DNA from: a virus | Reading direction: 5' to 3' (one strand) | DNA length: 28,303 nt | IMG/VR virus record: IMGVR_UViG_3300009169_000077 | Location: 1-28,303 of that record | Shown here: in pieces, positions 1-10,700 of the stretch | How positions within the stretch are numbered: the first letter of the stretch is position 1 | How the letters are laid out: every line of letters begins with the position of its first letter | The notes under the pieces: model-generated | What the model saw: the letters and a program-made list of their open reading frames with translations, nothing else | Told to the model about the DNA's origin: nothing | Database searches by the model: none | Program-made: the position numbers and the translations under genes

Positions 1-633
1 ATCATCATAGGAATTAAAAGTTCCCTTAATTTCGTTTGGTGAAAAGTCCTCAACATCATCCGTTGTTAAAACATATTCATTTTTTCCCGATTTTTCCATA
101 TCTTCTTCTTTGTCAATAAAAAAATCTGATAGTTTTTGATTAAACGGTCCTGAATCCAAACTTCTTAATTCTAATTTTTCTTGTGGGGTTTTAGGTCTCA
201 TTTTTTCAACTTTAACCTCAAGAGCATTAAGAGCATTCATAATTTTATCCATTTCACCCAACTTAGATTCCATATTCTCAAGTTGACCAAATAAATTATT
301 AAAATATTCTTCTTGTTTATCTTCAATATTTTTTTGTGATTTTACCAAATCAGTAATCTCAATATCTTCTTTTTCGTCCTCCTCTTTACCAACTTCTTCA
401 ACATCAGGATCGTTTGCAACGTCAATAGGTTCAGGTGTTGGTCCAGCTGGTGGTACAGGTGCTGCCGCATCAGGTGCAGGTGGAATATCTCCCGGTAATG
501 GTGCCGCATCAGGTGCCGGTGGTACATCTCCCGGTAATGGTGGTGGTAAATCAGGAATGTCTTGTTCCATAATATAACTATTAATAGAATTATATCTCTT
601 AATTTCCTCTAAAATCTTTTTATCTACACTCAT
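1..633 (-). CDS. Partial proline-rich putative virion protein (C-terminus off the window)
   Basis: An open frame of 211 codons begins with ATG at 633 and runs off the left edge with no stop. Residues 26-69 are proline/alanine-rich, with a near repeat (LPGDVPPAPDAA then LPGDIPPAPDAA). An acidic segment follows (about 76-94, many E and D). Residues about 95-146 look like an amphipathic coiled coil, ending at the motif RPKTPQEKLELRSLDSGPF (146-164). A flexible Pro/Ala linker joined to a coiled coil, as the last gene of a tail operon, suggests a virion structural or assembly protein. I do not recognise the family. It starts 4 nt after the stop of the upstream 74-residue gene, so the two are probably translated from one message. 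Confidence 0.7.
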   Translation of the reverse strand, partial: MSVDKKILEEIKRYNSINSYIMEQDIPDLPPPLPGDVPPAPDAAPLPGDIPPAPDAAAPVPPAGPTPEPIDVANDPDVEEVGKEEDEKEDIEITDLVKSQKNIEDKQEEYFNNLFGQLENMESKLGEMDKIMNALNALEVKVEKMRPKTPQEKLELRSLDSGPFNQKLSDFFIDKEEDMEKSGKNEYVLTTDDVEDFSPNEIKGTFNSYDD

Positions 634-637
634 TTTA

Positions 638-862
638 TTATCCGTTTAATAATTGTTTAATACCTGTTTTAGTCTCTACTTGGATTTTTTTGTTTGTATT
701 CATAGTATTGTCAACTCTCTCAATTAAACCATCTTTCATTCTAATTGTGTAGCAATCACCACTATCAAGGTCACAAACTTCTTTATAACCATTACCCTTG
801 TCTTTTTCTGTAACTCTTGTGTTTTTACCCAAGTAGTTATCCAATATTAATTTAGTGTTCAT
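638..862 (-). CDS. Small uncharacterised protein (74 aa)
   Basis: The frame has an ATG at 862 and a TAA at 640-638. A sense-strand TATTTAT element lies 14 nt upstream of the ATG, a spacing shared with several other genes here. The product is lysine-rich and soluble, with no membrane segment. It has two cysteines seven residues apart (C30 and C37, in CDLDSGDC) within what looks like a short beta-hairpin (YKEVCDLDSGDCYTIRM). I do not recognise it. It lies between a baseplate gene and a proline-rich structural gene and is probably co-transcribed with the latter. It could be a small virion or assembly protein, but no function can be assigned. Confidence 0.6.
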   Translation of the reverse strand: MNTKLILDNYLGKNTRVTEKDKGNGYKEVCDLDSGDCYTIRMKDGLIERVDNTMNTNKKIQVETKTGIKQLLNG

Positions 863-876
863 AATTTCTTTTATAT

Positions 877-883
877 ATAAATA
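877..883 (-). promoter_or_regulatory. TATTTAT element upstream of the 74-aa gene
   Basis: TATTTAT on the minus strand, 14 nt before the ATG at 862. Candidate phage promoter element shared with other genes in the window. Confidence 0.4.
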
Positions 884-917
884 TCATTAAGTGTTAAAAA
901 ATTTATGTGTTGGTAGA

Positions 918-3900
918 TTATTGACCTACATTCAATCTATATTCGTTAATCGCCCCAATAACTATGTTCTCATATTTGAGTTTTTCATCTTCAGGTAATT
1001 TGTTATATACATTATCATCACTTTTAAATGGAAAATTAATAACATAGAATTTAACAATTGCTTTAGCCAATTGTTGAGGATCAAGATATGTTATAAAATT
1101 TAAAACATAACTATTGAGATCAGATAATTGACTACCATATTTACTAATCATAAAATCAACAAAATTATCAAAACTTTCAAATATTGCCAATGGTACTTTA
1201 TTTGTATCACAAAAATATTTTTTATTGAAGTTTGTGTCCGACCCACCATACGACGATGTTAATGGTATTGTTCCGTAATTGTTGTCATAACTATTAAATT
1301 TACTACTTAACCTTAATGACATTATTGAATAAATTAACAATGATAAATTTTCTTTCTTTGTTGGGTCATTTAATTCGTTGACTTTTTGGTTAATTGTTTT
1401 TATTGCATCTTTAATTGTTATCGTTGTCTTAACCGGTGTTTCGGTTGTATAGTTTTTATATGTTGAATACAAATTATCACCACATTCTTGATTCACACTT
1501 AAACTAACACTCACATCTGTATTGTTAACAACATTATTTGTTTGTCCTATAACGTTAGTAGTATTCGCATTTATATCCTTATTATTTTGTTCTACTTTCT
1601 CCCTAATGTTTGAAAGTATTTTTGTACTTAACGACTGTATAAATGACTCAATTTTAGGAATACTATAGAATGGTTGTCTTTGACCTTCTATTACCGTATC
1701 AAATCCATCTAAACCTATCGTATGTTTAACACTAGTGATCATATATGGCCCACTAAACATAGGTACATTTCGTAAATTAAAATACATCATAGGTTGCATA
1801 AGAGCATTACCCATCATATCAATACTACACCTATAACTTCTATTTTTATATAAGTTATATAATGAAACACTTTGTGTATACCCACCTCTATTTTGGTCTA
1901 AATTCGCCATTTGGTTTAATACCTCTAACGACTCACTTGTTGGTAATCCCGGATCTTGAGAAATATCAATCTGTTTAAATATTTGTTGGTTTTGTGGTCC
2001 AATATCAACATTAAACCCAACAACTTTATTTGATTTATCCCAATTAGTTTTACCATCTTGGTTTTCCAATAAAGGATTATCAGTCGCTCTTCTTAAATCA
2101 AAGGCATCATCCCTATATCTATAATCAGTATTTTCATTCATCGCTAAATGCTTACTTGGGGGATTACTATACAAACAAAGAAACTTTGCCGATGTTTCTC
2201 TATAATCAACATCTAAAAATGTTCCAAATAAAGTGTTTGCAAATTCTAGTGTCCCTTCAGGTTTTGGTGATGGATTTTTACTCACATCTTTTACATTATA
2301 GAAATTGGCATAAGCAGGTAATGTAAAGTTTACAAAATTATTAGCAGTTAAAATTGATTGGACAATATCAAGTAATTTATTTGCATAATTAGCATTTTCC
2401 ATTAAATTCTTTAACATGAAAATATCCACAAACACTTTCTGACCAACATCCCTACTAGCTCTATCCATTATTAACACATCCTCAAATAATGTATTACTTT
2501 TAAAGTCAGTACCGGATATCCAAGTATCATTTATTGTTTTAAATAAATCCCATAGTTCATATCTAGTTTGTTCACCTTCAAGATCCGACTTAACATTACC
2601 ATCCGCACTGGTTATTTCAATAGTAGGTAACTCTTTTCTCAATCTAGTTAACTCCAAATCCAAAACAGTATTTAAATATGTTGTATTTTTTGTAATATAT
2701 GTGTCCATTAAACTATAAAACCCAACCTTAGTGATTGCACTATTTTGTAGTTTCTGAGTGGCATAGATTTTAATAATTGGTGCAAAATTCTTAATATTGT
2801 TCTCACTAAATTCAACATCAATATCAACAAAAAAGTCAGTAATATAAGATCCATTATCAGAATATACTAATTCAGGTATTTCAGAAAAACCAACATATGT
2901 TTCCAAAGTTTTCCACGTTTCAGGATATTGCGTTTTAGATTGAGATAACGTTAAAGTTCCACCCGCAGTTGGTAAACTATTTGGTGAGTTTTGATTATAA
3001 CCCTGATAAGAATATGGGTCAATAATAAATTGATTAGAGAATGTATAGAATAATTTTTTATCGTAATTTGATGGGTTACCATACTTCATTACAACTTTAT
3101 ATTCCATAAATGTAGTTAAATAACTAGTAAAATTAGTTATTTGATTTTCCTGAATTTCTTTTACAATAGAATTACCATTTGTGCTAGTTGCCGATGGTTT
3201 TGGTAATTTCATAATAGATCTCATCAAAGATTGGAAATTCTTATTTATTTTACTTGACTTAAGTTCATCATTTGATGATAACGTTGAGTTATAATCATAT
3301 TCTGATCTACTAAAATTTAAAAATTCAGTTTCAAGAATATCTAATATTTCTTTATTAAAGGTCGTAAATAATTCACTTATTGTTGAATATTTATTTGTTT
3401 CCCCATTAATTGATAAGTTTTGTTGTATTGCAACATCGTTAAATACTTCCTTTAAATAACTATCTGGTGATGGTATTGATAATCTTGAATTATCAAAATA
3501 CCCATAATTAGGTGCTTTCCAAAATGTCCTAACCGAACCGTTATACATCGCACCATTATCTGAAACTTCAGTCTTCAGTGTTCCATTAGGTCTAAAACAT
3601 TCAACAAGTGTTTGATTTATCGTAGATCCAAATGACGGCATAGGATATATTGATTCACCATCAGTTGTTGCAACATAACAACTCCAAGGTGTTATACTTA
3701 AACCTCTAGTAATACTCCCAAGATCAAAACCTGGGGTTTTAGTTATAACAGAATCTGTTGTATTAACCAACGATAGTCCGTTATCAATCGCACCCTGAAT
3801 ATCACCATTTGTATAACCACCAACAGGTGCATTTGTAATGTTAAATGGTGTTGTTGTACCTGTTTGACTAACATTAACAAGATATGCTCCAATACCGTTA

Positions 3901-6900
3901 GTAGTTCCCGAAATTTGACTTATAATTGAGGTACCAATAGATAAACCACTCCCCGATAAAACGGCACCAATAAATATATCATTTGTATTAACCGAAATAA
4001 CTTCAAGTGTTGTTCCACTAACACTACAAGTACCATTTATAGATTGAGGTACTACACCAAATACTTTTTTACCCTGTAAAAAAACATTAAAATCATCAAT
4101 AGTCCTTGGGTAAAACCCAGGATTTATTTTTGTTTGAGTTAAAAGACCACTTGTAAAATTATCTTGTAAGATAATTTCTTTAGTAACACCATTTATTGTT
4201 ACCGTATAATTTTTTGTTGTAGCACTATTTGTTGGGTCGTAATTATAAGCATAATTATAGTCCGTCCATACCTCACTTAATATATCAACACCCGTTTCCT
4301 TCCACGTTTTATAACGATGCCAAATTGACCCATATTTTAATATCCAAGCATATGGTAATTCATGAACCGCACCAAATTTCTTAAATGTTGATATGATATA
4401 ATCAAGTTCCTTTGTACTTGCGTTATCCCCATATTCCTTATATTTTTCCTTAAGAGTTGCCAACGGCAAACTATTCAAGAATAAAAACGCCGCAGATTTA
4501 TATGGTGATTGATCGTTTGATTTATACCTAAAATTATACACACCTTGTTGTATTGCATTAACAAAATAAGGAGTGTTTAACATAGATGTGGTTTGATCGG
4601 CATCTAATTTGTTTTCATAGTTAGAATAATATATGTTTCCTTCCGTAATAAATTGATCTTCAAATTTCCTATTTTTATAAAAAACCTTTAGATCTAATAG
4701 TGTAAAATCTATTGTTTGACTAAAAATTGCCGGTTTGTAGTTAAAGTTAGTTATTGGATCTTTACCCTTACCCCTATTTAAATAATTTGTGATAATTTTA
4801 TTAGTGTTATTATATTCTAAAACTTGTGTTGTTTTAAAGATGTTTTCAGCTTTTTGTATTCCCTTTGCGTTTGCCAAATAAGTGTTATCCCACCCCAAAT
4901 TTGTTATAGGATATAGATCAGTAAAATCATAATTTTCAATATTATCATTATTCCCAAAATATTCTGTAGATTGTGATATATCCTTTAACGATAATAACGG
5001 CATTGATTTATCATCATCAATAATGTCCCCACTTAATAACCCAAAAGAACTATTAACTTCATTTTTTATATATGATGTGTTAAATTCTCCTCTAACAAAG
5101 TTTTGCCAAGATTCTCCCGACCCTTCGTTTGATATGTGTCTTAAGAACGCCAAATACGAACCTGACGTTAAATTATATTCTTTTAATTTTTTTGTTAAAT
5201 AAGGATTATCAGGCCCCAACGCAGTAATAATATCTAATACTTCACATTCTGCGTAATATTCCTTCATGTTGAAGTCTGTATTTGAATCTCTACTTAATTT
5301 ACTGTAGAATGAGTTCAATAACATTCTTTCATAAATCTCATAGAAAAACTTAACCTCCTCAGTATTTTGATATACTTCATTACTAATTGGGAATTCAATA
5401 GCGTTAAAACTTAATCTACTTGGTTTTGTTTCTGAATTTGTAACTGACCCAGGGAAATCTTGTTTAACCGATCTTTCAACAGTTCCTTTAATAAACTCCT
5501 CAACAAACTGAACTTCAGGCCATATTTCAGGAGAAAACGCTCTTACTTTTGTTGCAATTGATGGGTGTCCCGGATACATTAATTCAAACCTTTCCCCATC
5601 TTCTTTTAGATTGTTTTCAACAATCAATTGAGGCCAAGGATATATTGGTGTTTTTTCAATACTTAAATCTTTAAGGTCAACACTATTAACGGTAGATGAA
5701 TTAGATAGTATTGCATTTTTTCTTAATGGACTATCTCTAAGATCCCACGCCTTTGTATGAACATCATCAAGTAATCGTAAAAATGCCTCACCTTGTGCAA
5801 AAAACACTGCAAGAACGTTTCTAATGGTTGGTGCAAAACCAATACCACCACTTCCACCACCTTTTCCGTCAGATTTAAAGGTCGCACTAACTTTATTTGA
5901 CAAATCTTTAGTGATATTTTCCTCAACCTTTTGTTTTTGTATTTGAAAATTTTCTGCAATTGTGGATGTTTGATCCATAAATGATCCTTTACCCTCAAAG
6001 AAAAATAATTGACTTGAATTAAATTCAAGTTTTACTTTTACCTCAAATGCCGCTTTTTCTTCTTCGGTTATTTTTTTATTTGATCTTGTGAAATATGTTT
6101 TAACTAAATCTACATCCGTAATTATCGCTTTACTATAAAACGTACTAATCTTTTTATCTAAATCTAAAAAAATATTTACAGGAATACTGTTTGGTTTATT
6201 ATCACCAAGAGCATTATTACCCTTAAGTGATTTATTAAAAGTTTTAACAAGACCCGATAATTCGGTTAACGCCAATTGTCTTTTTTCCTCACTATCATAT
6301 TCCTTTTTAAATTGGTATAGTGTTAGACCATCTTTTTGTCCTGTTGATGGTGTTGTAATAAAAACATTACTGTAATCTAAATATTTTCTTGACCAACCAT
6401 CTTCTTGTCTAATATAAACTTGAGATTCATATTCTGATAAATTTTTTGCATAATCATCAAGATCATTAAGAACATTCATATTTGTTTTTGAATACTCCTC
6501 AATTATATTTTTAAGGAATGTATCTAATCTAACCTTTAATTCTTGTAATGTTATTTCAGGAAAATTATCATCAATTAATCCTTTGGATTTATATGTCGCA
6601 TAAAGTTCTTTCATTTTTGAAAAACCAGTACTTGACCAAGAACTTGTAACCTTATCATTACCATTACCATTTTTTGTGGTAGTAGTTTGTTTTGTTTTAA
6701 CATTTGATTGATACATTAATGGTGCCGCCATCATTCCACCCCAATTTACGCTGGACATAATAGTATACTTATACGTATATAATTTTAACTGAACTCTAAA
6801 GTTTCCTGAACCAGGATCAAAAGAGGCATTAAATGTAACTAACATTAATGGTAATCTAACCGCTTTACCCAAATAACCCTTTATTGTTAAATAAAATAGT

Positions 6901-7481
6901 GGATATGGTAATTGGAAAAATGCGGCATATGGTGAATTATTTCCACCCTCAAACAATGCCCGACCTTTAACATCTTCCAACGTAACATCAATTATGGGCA
7001 TAAAAGCCGTATTATAACTTATATTAATATTTGTAATTCCCAATAAACCATTATCTACCGCTCCGGGATTACCATTTGAAACCAATGTTTGGGTTATATA
7101 ATAATCATCACTCTTATCAATATTTGAAGTATTTCCCGGTATGATATTAGATTTTTTCTGATTAACCCCCTTACCTTGTAGGGTGTTTTTACCGGTAATT
7201 TCGTCCGACCAATCGGTATCTAAAAAAGGTTTATTTCCAGGATTCAAGAAGTTCATACTTGCAACTGAAACAGTTCTAATTGTATCACTTAATGGTGCCC
7301 CAAGTGCCAATTTTGTTCTTGGTAGTACCGTGCACTCCAAATTAGCATACATAACGAGATCTTCGTGATTTATGAGTCTTTGTTGTGGTTTACCGTCTTT
7401 ATCAATAATTTTATTTGGATCTATTACTGTAATGTTTTGGTAATCAAACTCTACTAATATATTTTCCCCGTTATCTGCCAT
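918..7481 (-). CDS. Giant baseplate/tail hub-like structural protein (2187 aa)
   Basis: This is the largest gene in the window. An N-terminal region (residues about 140-265) has the pattern NNSPYAAFFQLPYPLFYLTIKGYLGKA followed by beta-rich sequence, which resembles baseplate proteins of large T4-like phages. Residues about 1138-1220 form a Gly/Ser/Thr-rich insert (SGTTLEVISV...GAVLSGSGLSIGTSI) like the small beta domains widespread in phage tail proteins. Residues about 1885-1940 (GNALMQPMMYFNLRNVP, GPYMITSVKHTI, then FDTVIEGQRQP) look like the hub domain of gpD/gp27-type proteins. The start overlaps the end of the LysM-like gene by 11 nt, indicating translational coupling. A single chain this long in place of several separate wedge and hub proteins is unusual. 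The structural role is well supported by context, but the exact T4 equivalent is inference. Confidence 0.75.
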   Translation of the reverse strand: MADNGENILVEFDYQNITVIDPNKIIDKDGKPQQRLINHEDLVMYANLECTVLPRTKLALGAPLSDTIRTVSVASMNFLNPGNKPFLDTDWSDEITGKNTLQGKGVNQKKSNIIPGNTSNIDKSDDYYITQTLVSNGNPGAVDNGLLGITNINISYNTAFMPIIDVTLEDVKGRALFEGGNNSPYAAFFQLPYPLFYLTIKGYLGKAVRLPLMLVTFNASFDPGSGNFRVQLKLYTYKYTIMSSVNWGGMMAAPLMYQSNVKTKQTTTTKNGNGNDKVTSSWSSTGFSKMKELYATYKSKGLIDDNFPEITLQELKVRLDTFLKNIIEEYSKTNMNVLNDLDDYAKNLSEYESQVYIRQEDGWSRKYLDYSNVFITTPSTGQKDGLTLYQFKKEYDSEEKRQLALTELSGLVKTFNKSLKGNNALGDNKPNSIPVNIFLDLDKKISTFYSKAIITDVDLVKTYFTRSNKKITEEEKAAFEVKVKLEFNSSQLFFFEGKGSFMDQTSTIAENFQIQKQKVEENITKDLSNKVSATFKSDGKGGGSGGIGFAPTIRNVLAVFFAQGEAFLRLLDDVHTKAWDLRDSPLRKNAILSNSSTVNSVDLKDLSIEKTPIYPWPQLIVENNLKEDGERFELMYPGHPSIATKVRAFSPEIWPEVQFVEEFIKGTVERSVKQDFPGSVTNSETKPSRLSFNAIEFPISNEVYQNTEEVKFFYEIYERMLLNSFYSKLSRDSNTDFNMKEYYAECEVLDIITALGPDNPYLTKKLKEYNLTSGSYLAFLRHISNEGSGESWQNFVRGEFNTSYIKNEVNSSFGLLSGDIIDDDKSMPLLSLKDISQSTEYFGNNDNIENYDFTDLYPITNLGWDNTYLANAKGIQKAENIFKTTQVLEYNNTNKIITNYLNRGKGKDPITNFNYKPAIFSQTIDFTLLDLKVFYKNRKFEDQFITEGNIYYSNYENKLDADQTTSMLNTPYFVNAIQQGVYNFRYKSNDQSPYKSAAFLFLNSLPLATLKEKYKEYGDNASTKELDYIISTFKKFGAVHELPYAWILKYGSIWHRYKTWKETGVDILSEVWTDYNYAYNYDPTNSATTKNYTVTINGVTKEIILQDNFTSGLLTQTKINPGFYPRTIDDFNVFLQGKKVFGVVPQSINGTCSVSGTTLEVISVNTNDIFIGAVLSGSGLSIGTSIISQISGTTNGIGAYLVNVSQTGTTTPFNITNAPVGGYTNGDIQGAIDNGLSLVNTTDSVITKTPGFDLGSITRGLSITPWSCYVATTDGESIYPMPSFGSTINQTLVECFRPNGTLKTEVSDNGAMYNGSVRTFWKAPNYGYFDNSRLSIPSPDSYLKEVFNDVAIQQNLSINGETNKYSTISELFTTFNKEILDILETEFLNFSRSEYDYNSTLSSNDELKSSKINKNFQSLMRSIMKLPKPSATSTNGNSIVKEIQENQITNFTSYLTTFMEYKVVMKYGNPSNYDKKLFYTFSNQFIIDPYSYQGYNQNSPNSLPTAGGTLTLSQSKTQYPETWKTLETYVGFSEIPELVYSDNGSYITDFFVDIDVEFSENNIKNFAPIIKIYATQKLQNSAITKVGFYSLMDTYITKNTTYLNTVLDLELTRLRKELPTIEITSADGNVKSDLEGEQTRYELWDLFKTINDTWISGTDFKSNTLFEDVLIMDRASRDVGQKVFVDIFMLKNLMENANYANKLLDIVQSILTANNFVNFTLPAYANFYNVKDVSKNPSPKPEGTLEFANTLFGTFLDVDYRETSAKFLCLYSNPPSKHLAMNENTDYRYRDDAFDLRRATDNPLLENQDGKTNWDKSNKVVGFNVDIGPQNQQIFKQIDISQDPGLPTSESLEVLNQMANLDQNRGGYTQSVSLYNLYKNRSYRCSIDMMGNALMQPMMYFNLRNVPMFSGPYMITSVKHTIGLDGFDTVIEGQRQPFYSIPKIESFIQSLSTKILSNIREKVEQNNKDINANTTNVIGQTNNVVNNTDVSVSLSVNQECGDNLYSTYKNYTTETPVKTTITIKDAIKTINQKVNELNDPTKKENLSLLIYSIMSLRLSSKFNSYDNNYGTIPLTSSYGGSDTNFNKKYFCDTNKVPLAIFESFDNFVDFMISKYGSQLSDLNSYVLNFITYLDPQQLAKAIVKFYVINFPFKSDDNVYNKLPEDEKLKYENIVIGAINEYRLNVGQ

Positions 7482-7794
7482 AGTAGAAGAAATGATTTTC
7501 TAATGTATTTTTATAGTCTTGTAATGAACTTAACAAAGGATATGGAATTGTCAAGATAGCCGCGTCAGGTATGTTAAATTCAAAACCCGTAAATTGTGGG
7601 TTTGCTTGTAATATTAACCAACCAAAAAATGGTGTTCCATAAAATTGTTGCGATACTTTATCCAACCTTGAAATTCCAACTTTATATATATAGAGCTTAT
7701 CAGACGATTTTATCGGCAAGTTAATATAAGGAACAACGGTTTGTTGTCCATCTTGTAAAAATTGATTGTATCTATTATAATATTGTAATGCCAT
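7471..7794 (-). CDS. LysM-like baseplate wedge protein, gp53-like
   Basis: A 107-residue protein. Residues about 31-86 have LysM-like architecture: SSDKLYIYKVGISRLDKVSQQFYG, then WLILQANPQ, then a proline-containing end, IPDAAILTIPYPL. In T4 the baseplate wedge protein gp53 contains a LysM fold, and contractile tails in general use small LysM proteins at the baseplate-tube junction. The gene starts 2 nt after the stop of the 1699-residue baseplate gene and overlaps the start of the 2187-residue gene by 11 nt, so the three are tightly coupled. The LysM-like fold may serve assembly and need not bind peptidoglycan. The identification rests on sequence pattern plus position. Confidence 0.7.
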   Translation of the reverse strand: MALQYYNRYNQFLQDGQQTVVPYINLPIKSSDKLYIYKVGISRLDKVSQQFYGTPFFGWLILQANPQFTGFEFNIPDAAILTIPYPLLSSLQDYKNTLENHFFYYGR

Positions 7795-7796
7795 TA

Positions 7797-10700
7797 TTAA
7801 TTAAATTTAACTTTACCATTATATGTTTTATTACTTGTCTTAACATTCGCATCAAGATAAAGATTTTTTATTCTATTTATCTTCTGTAAATTATTTCCAG
7901 TTTTTTCTGTAGTATATTGTACTTTACTATCAAACTCCACAAGTTTAAAGGTTTCATATTTTTTATACTCTTCAGATGTTTCTATATCATTAAATAATTT
8001 TATTTCAGCATCGTGTTCTGCTTTACATTTAACCTTAAAAATTTCACAATATTTTTTTATATCATCAACAATTGTTGTTTCAGATTCTTTAATTTTTTTA
8101 CTTGTCGTTAATGACGTAACAAATGCATTATATTTATTATCATCCAAAAATATGTGGGACATTGCCATATAAAATCTACTTTCAGGAATCGACATTGCGG
8201 TAATCCCAACAAAATTATTTTCATCTTTTTTATATACTAATTTTTTAAAAATCTTAGGTGTTAGAAAAACATTTAAAAAACTTGTAATCTGTGTTCCAGC
8301 GGTAAATACATATACATCCTTTATATTACTTATAACACTATCACCACTTAACGAATAAACTTTATAATCTCCCGTACCTAATTTAATACCATCAATACTA
8401 TCACACACAACGTCCAACTTTCTTAACGTATAATTAAATCCTTCTTGGTAGGAAGTCATTTCATTTATTGGTCCAATAACAATACTATTTAATTCACTTT
8501 CAGCTTTTTCAACCTCTTTTTCCATATTGTCCTTAAGTTCTCTTTTTAATGAACTTTGATAACCCTTACTACTACCAACAATATCAGAAATTATCGGAGA
8601 CACCCCATCATTAACATCTTTTTTTGTTTGTTTAACCAAACTTTGAACGTATTTTTCAACACTATTTGACTTACCGTATATATCCACATTAGTTGGGTCG
8701 TCACCATACTCATTAAATTCACCCTTATTAAATTCCATATCAGCACTTGCCAATGACATTATACCACCATTTGTGGTTGAAGTAAGTGTCTTCAACTGAT
8801 TAAAGATTGTTTTAAAGTATGTTTGAGTCCCTGTTGATAAATCGCTCATTAATGTTTTATATTCAATGTCTCCAGTAGAATCAGTATTTCCAGATGACGT
8901 ATTTGTAGTTAATATCGTACCAATAGTACTACCACCCTTTTGTGGGATTTGATTATCAACTTGGTTTGCCGTAAGTGGATCACCATTAACCGACCCATCT
9001 TTTATTATTGCTTTCACTAAAGTATTATCTTCCTCAGATGTATTCTCAGTTGCAACCGATCTTTCATCATATATTTCGGTATTCGCATAATAATTAAATG
9101 ATAACGCATTTTGCAGTTCTTTTACAGGACCAGCAATTCCTTGACCACCAATAAAACTAAAATTAAGTTGAATTTTTGCAATCATCGGTTGAACTCCAAT
9201 CCCTTCTGGATTAATATCAAACACCAACGGATCAAATGTAATGCCAAGAGATTCATGTATTATTTTTGTATTATAAAAATCCCCAATTCTTAACACCAAA
9301 ACGGGAGGTGCACCAAACGATGTATTTAACGCATCATTATATTTTGGTTTCCCATCAGGACCAATAACAGGTATTGTTTGTCCCGGTCTCATACATTGAT
9401 TAAGGAATGTTAATCTAGCATTTAAACCTTCAGGTGTCATTGAGTGAAATGCCGGATTAAAGTATTTAATTTTATCTTTAATACTTTCAAACACCATAGG
9501 GTTAGTTTTCTCTATTACCTCAAAATAATCACATTCCGAGAACAACGATCTTAACACCTTTTTTGATATTCCGTCTTTAACAGATTGTTTAATGTCAGGT
9601 ATCGGAGCAACTTTAAGTGGGGGAACATATATTGGTTGTGTTGTACCGGTTGTTGTACCTTCAATAACAACTACAGGTATTGGCTCAATAACAACAGGAT
9701 CATCAACAACAGGACTTTCAGGTATTCCACTCGCCTCAATAGTTTTTATATAAACTCTTCTACAAGCCATTGCCGGTGTTGAATACCACTGACCACCAGT
9801 ATTAACAACGTTTCCGGTTTTACTATCATTACGAACATTTTGGCTACAATTAATTGGTGAAAAAGGACCTTTTTTTGTTTCTGGTATAACATTTGCAACT
9901 TCACCCAAACTTGATGCTATAACATTTAATTTTTTATCATCAATATATTTTTGACCTTTAAGTTCCCCAAAAGTTAAACTTGCTAACCATGCGATAACTG
10001 AATTAATTCTTCTATCAGAAAGAAATTTATTATAGGTCTCATTTTGAATTGGTGATGCGGATCCTTCCATCGTAATAGTAACACTACCTTTCATATCCAC
10101 AAGAATTTTTGATAATGATGTAATAAAATCTTTTTGTAATGTTTCAAAATTATATTTAACAACATCATCAAAGAATGAGTTAATACCATTTTTACTGAAT
10201 GTTGTTCCTTGATCTAAAGTCGCACCAGTTGATGCCCAAACAGTTTCAGGCGCTTTAGTATTATATGTCCCCTGTAATCCAATATAATAATTATAGTAAT
10301 CAACATAAGTAAATGATGACCCATCCACAGGATCCGCTGGTGGTCTTCCTAATGGTCCTTGAATTTTCCATTCCGCAGGATCTGAAGGGTTTACAATGTT
10401 TGGATTATAATATGGTGAATCATTTTCAAAATAAAAACCATAATTTAAATATGGGTTTAACGTATCTAAAGATATCGGGTCGGTTGCATTCGCAACTATA
10501 GTAGTAGTAATGTTTGCATTTTCAGCCTGACTAGAATTACCAGGTTTACCAGGATTACCACCAACACTTTCTTCAGTATTAACAGGAACTTCTTTAATAA
10601 TATTTATATATTCTTCTTCCGTTAATCTTGGATCATTAAGAATTTGTTGATATGTATATAATTCACTTGTCGGTATTGTATTAAATTTTGCCGCCAAATC

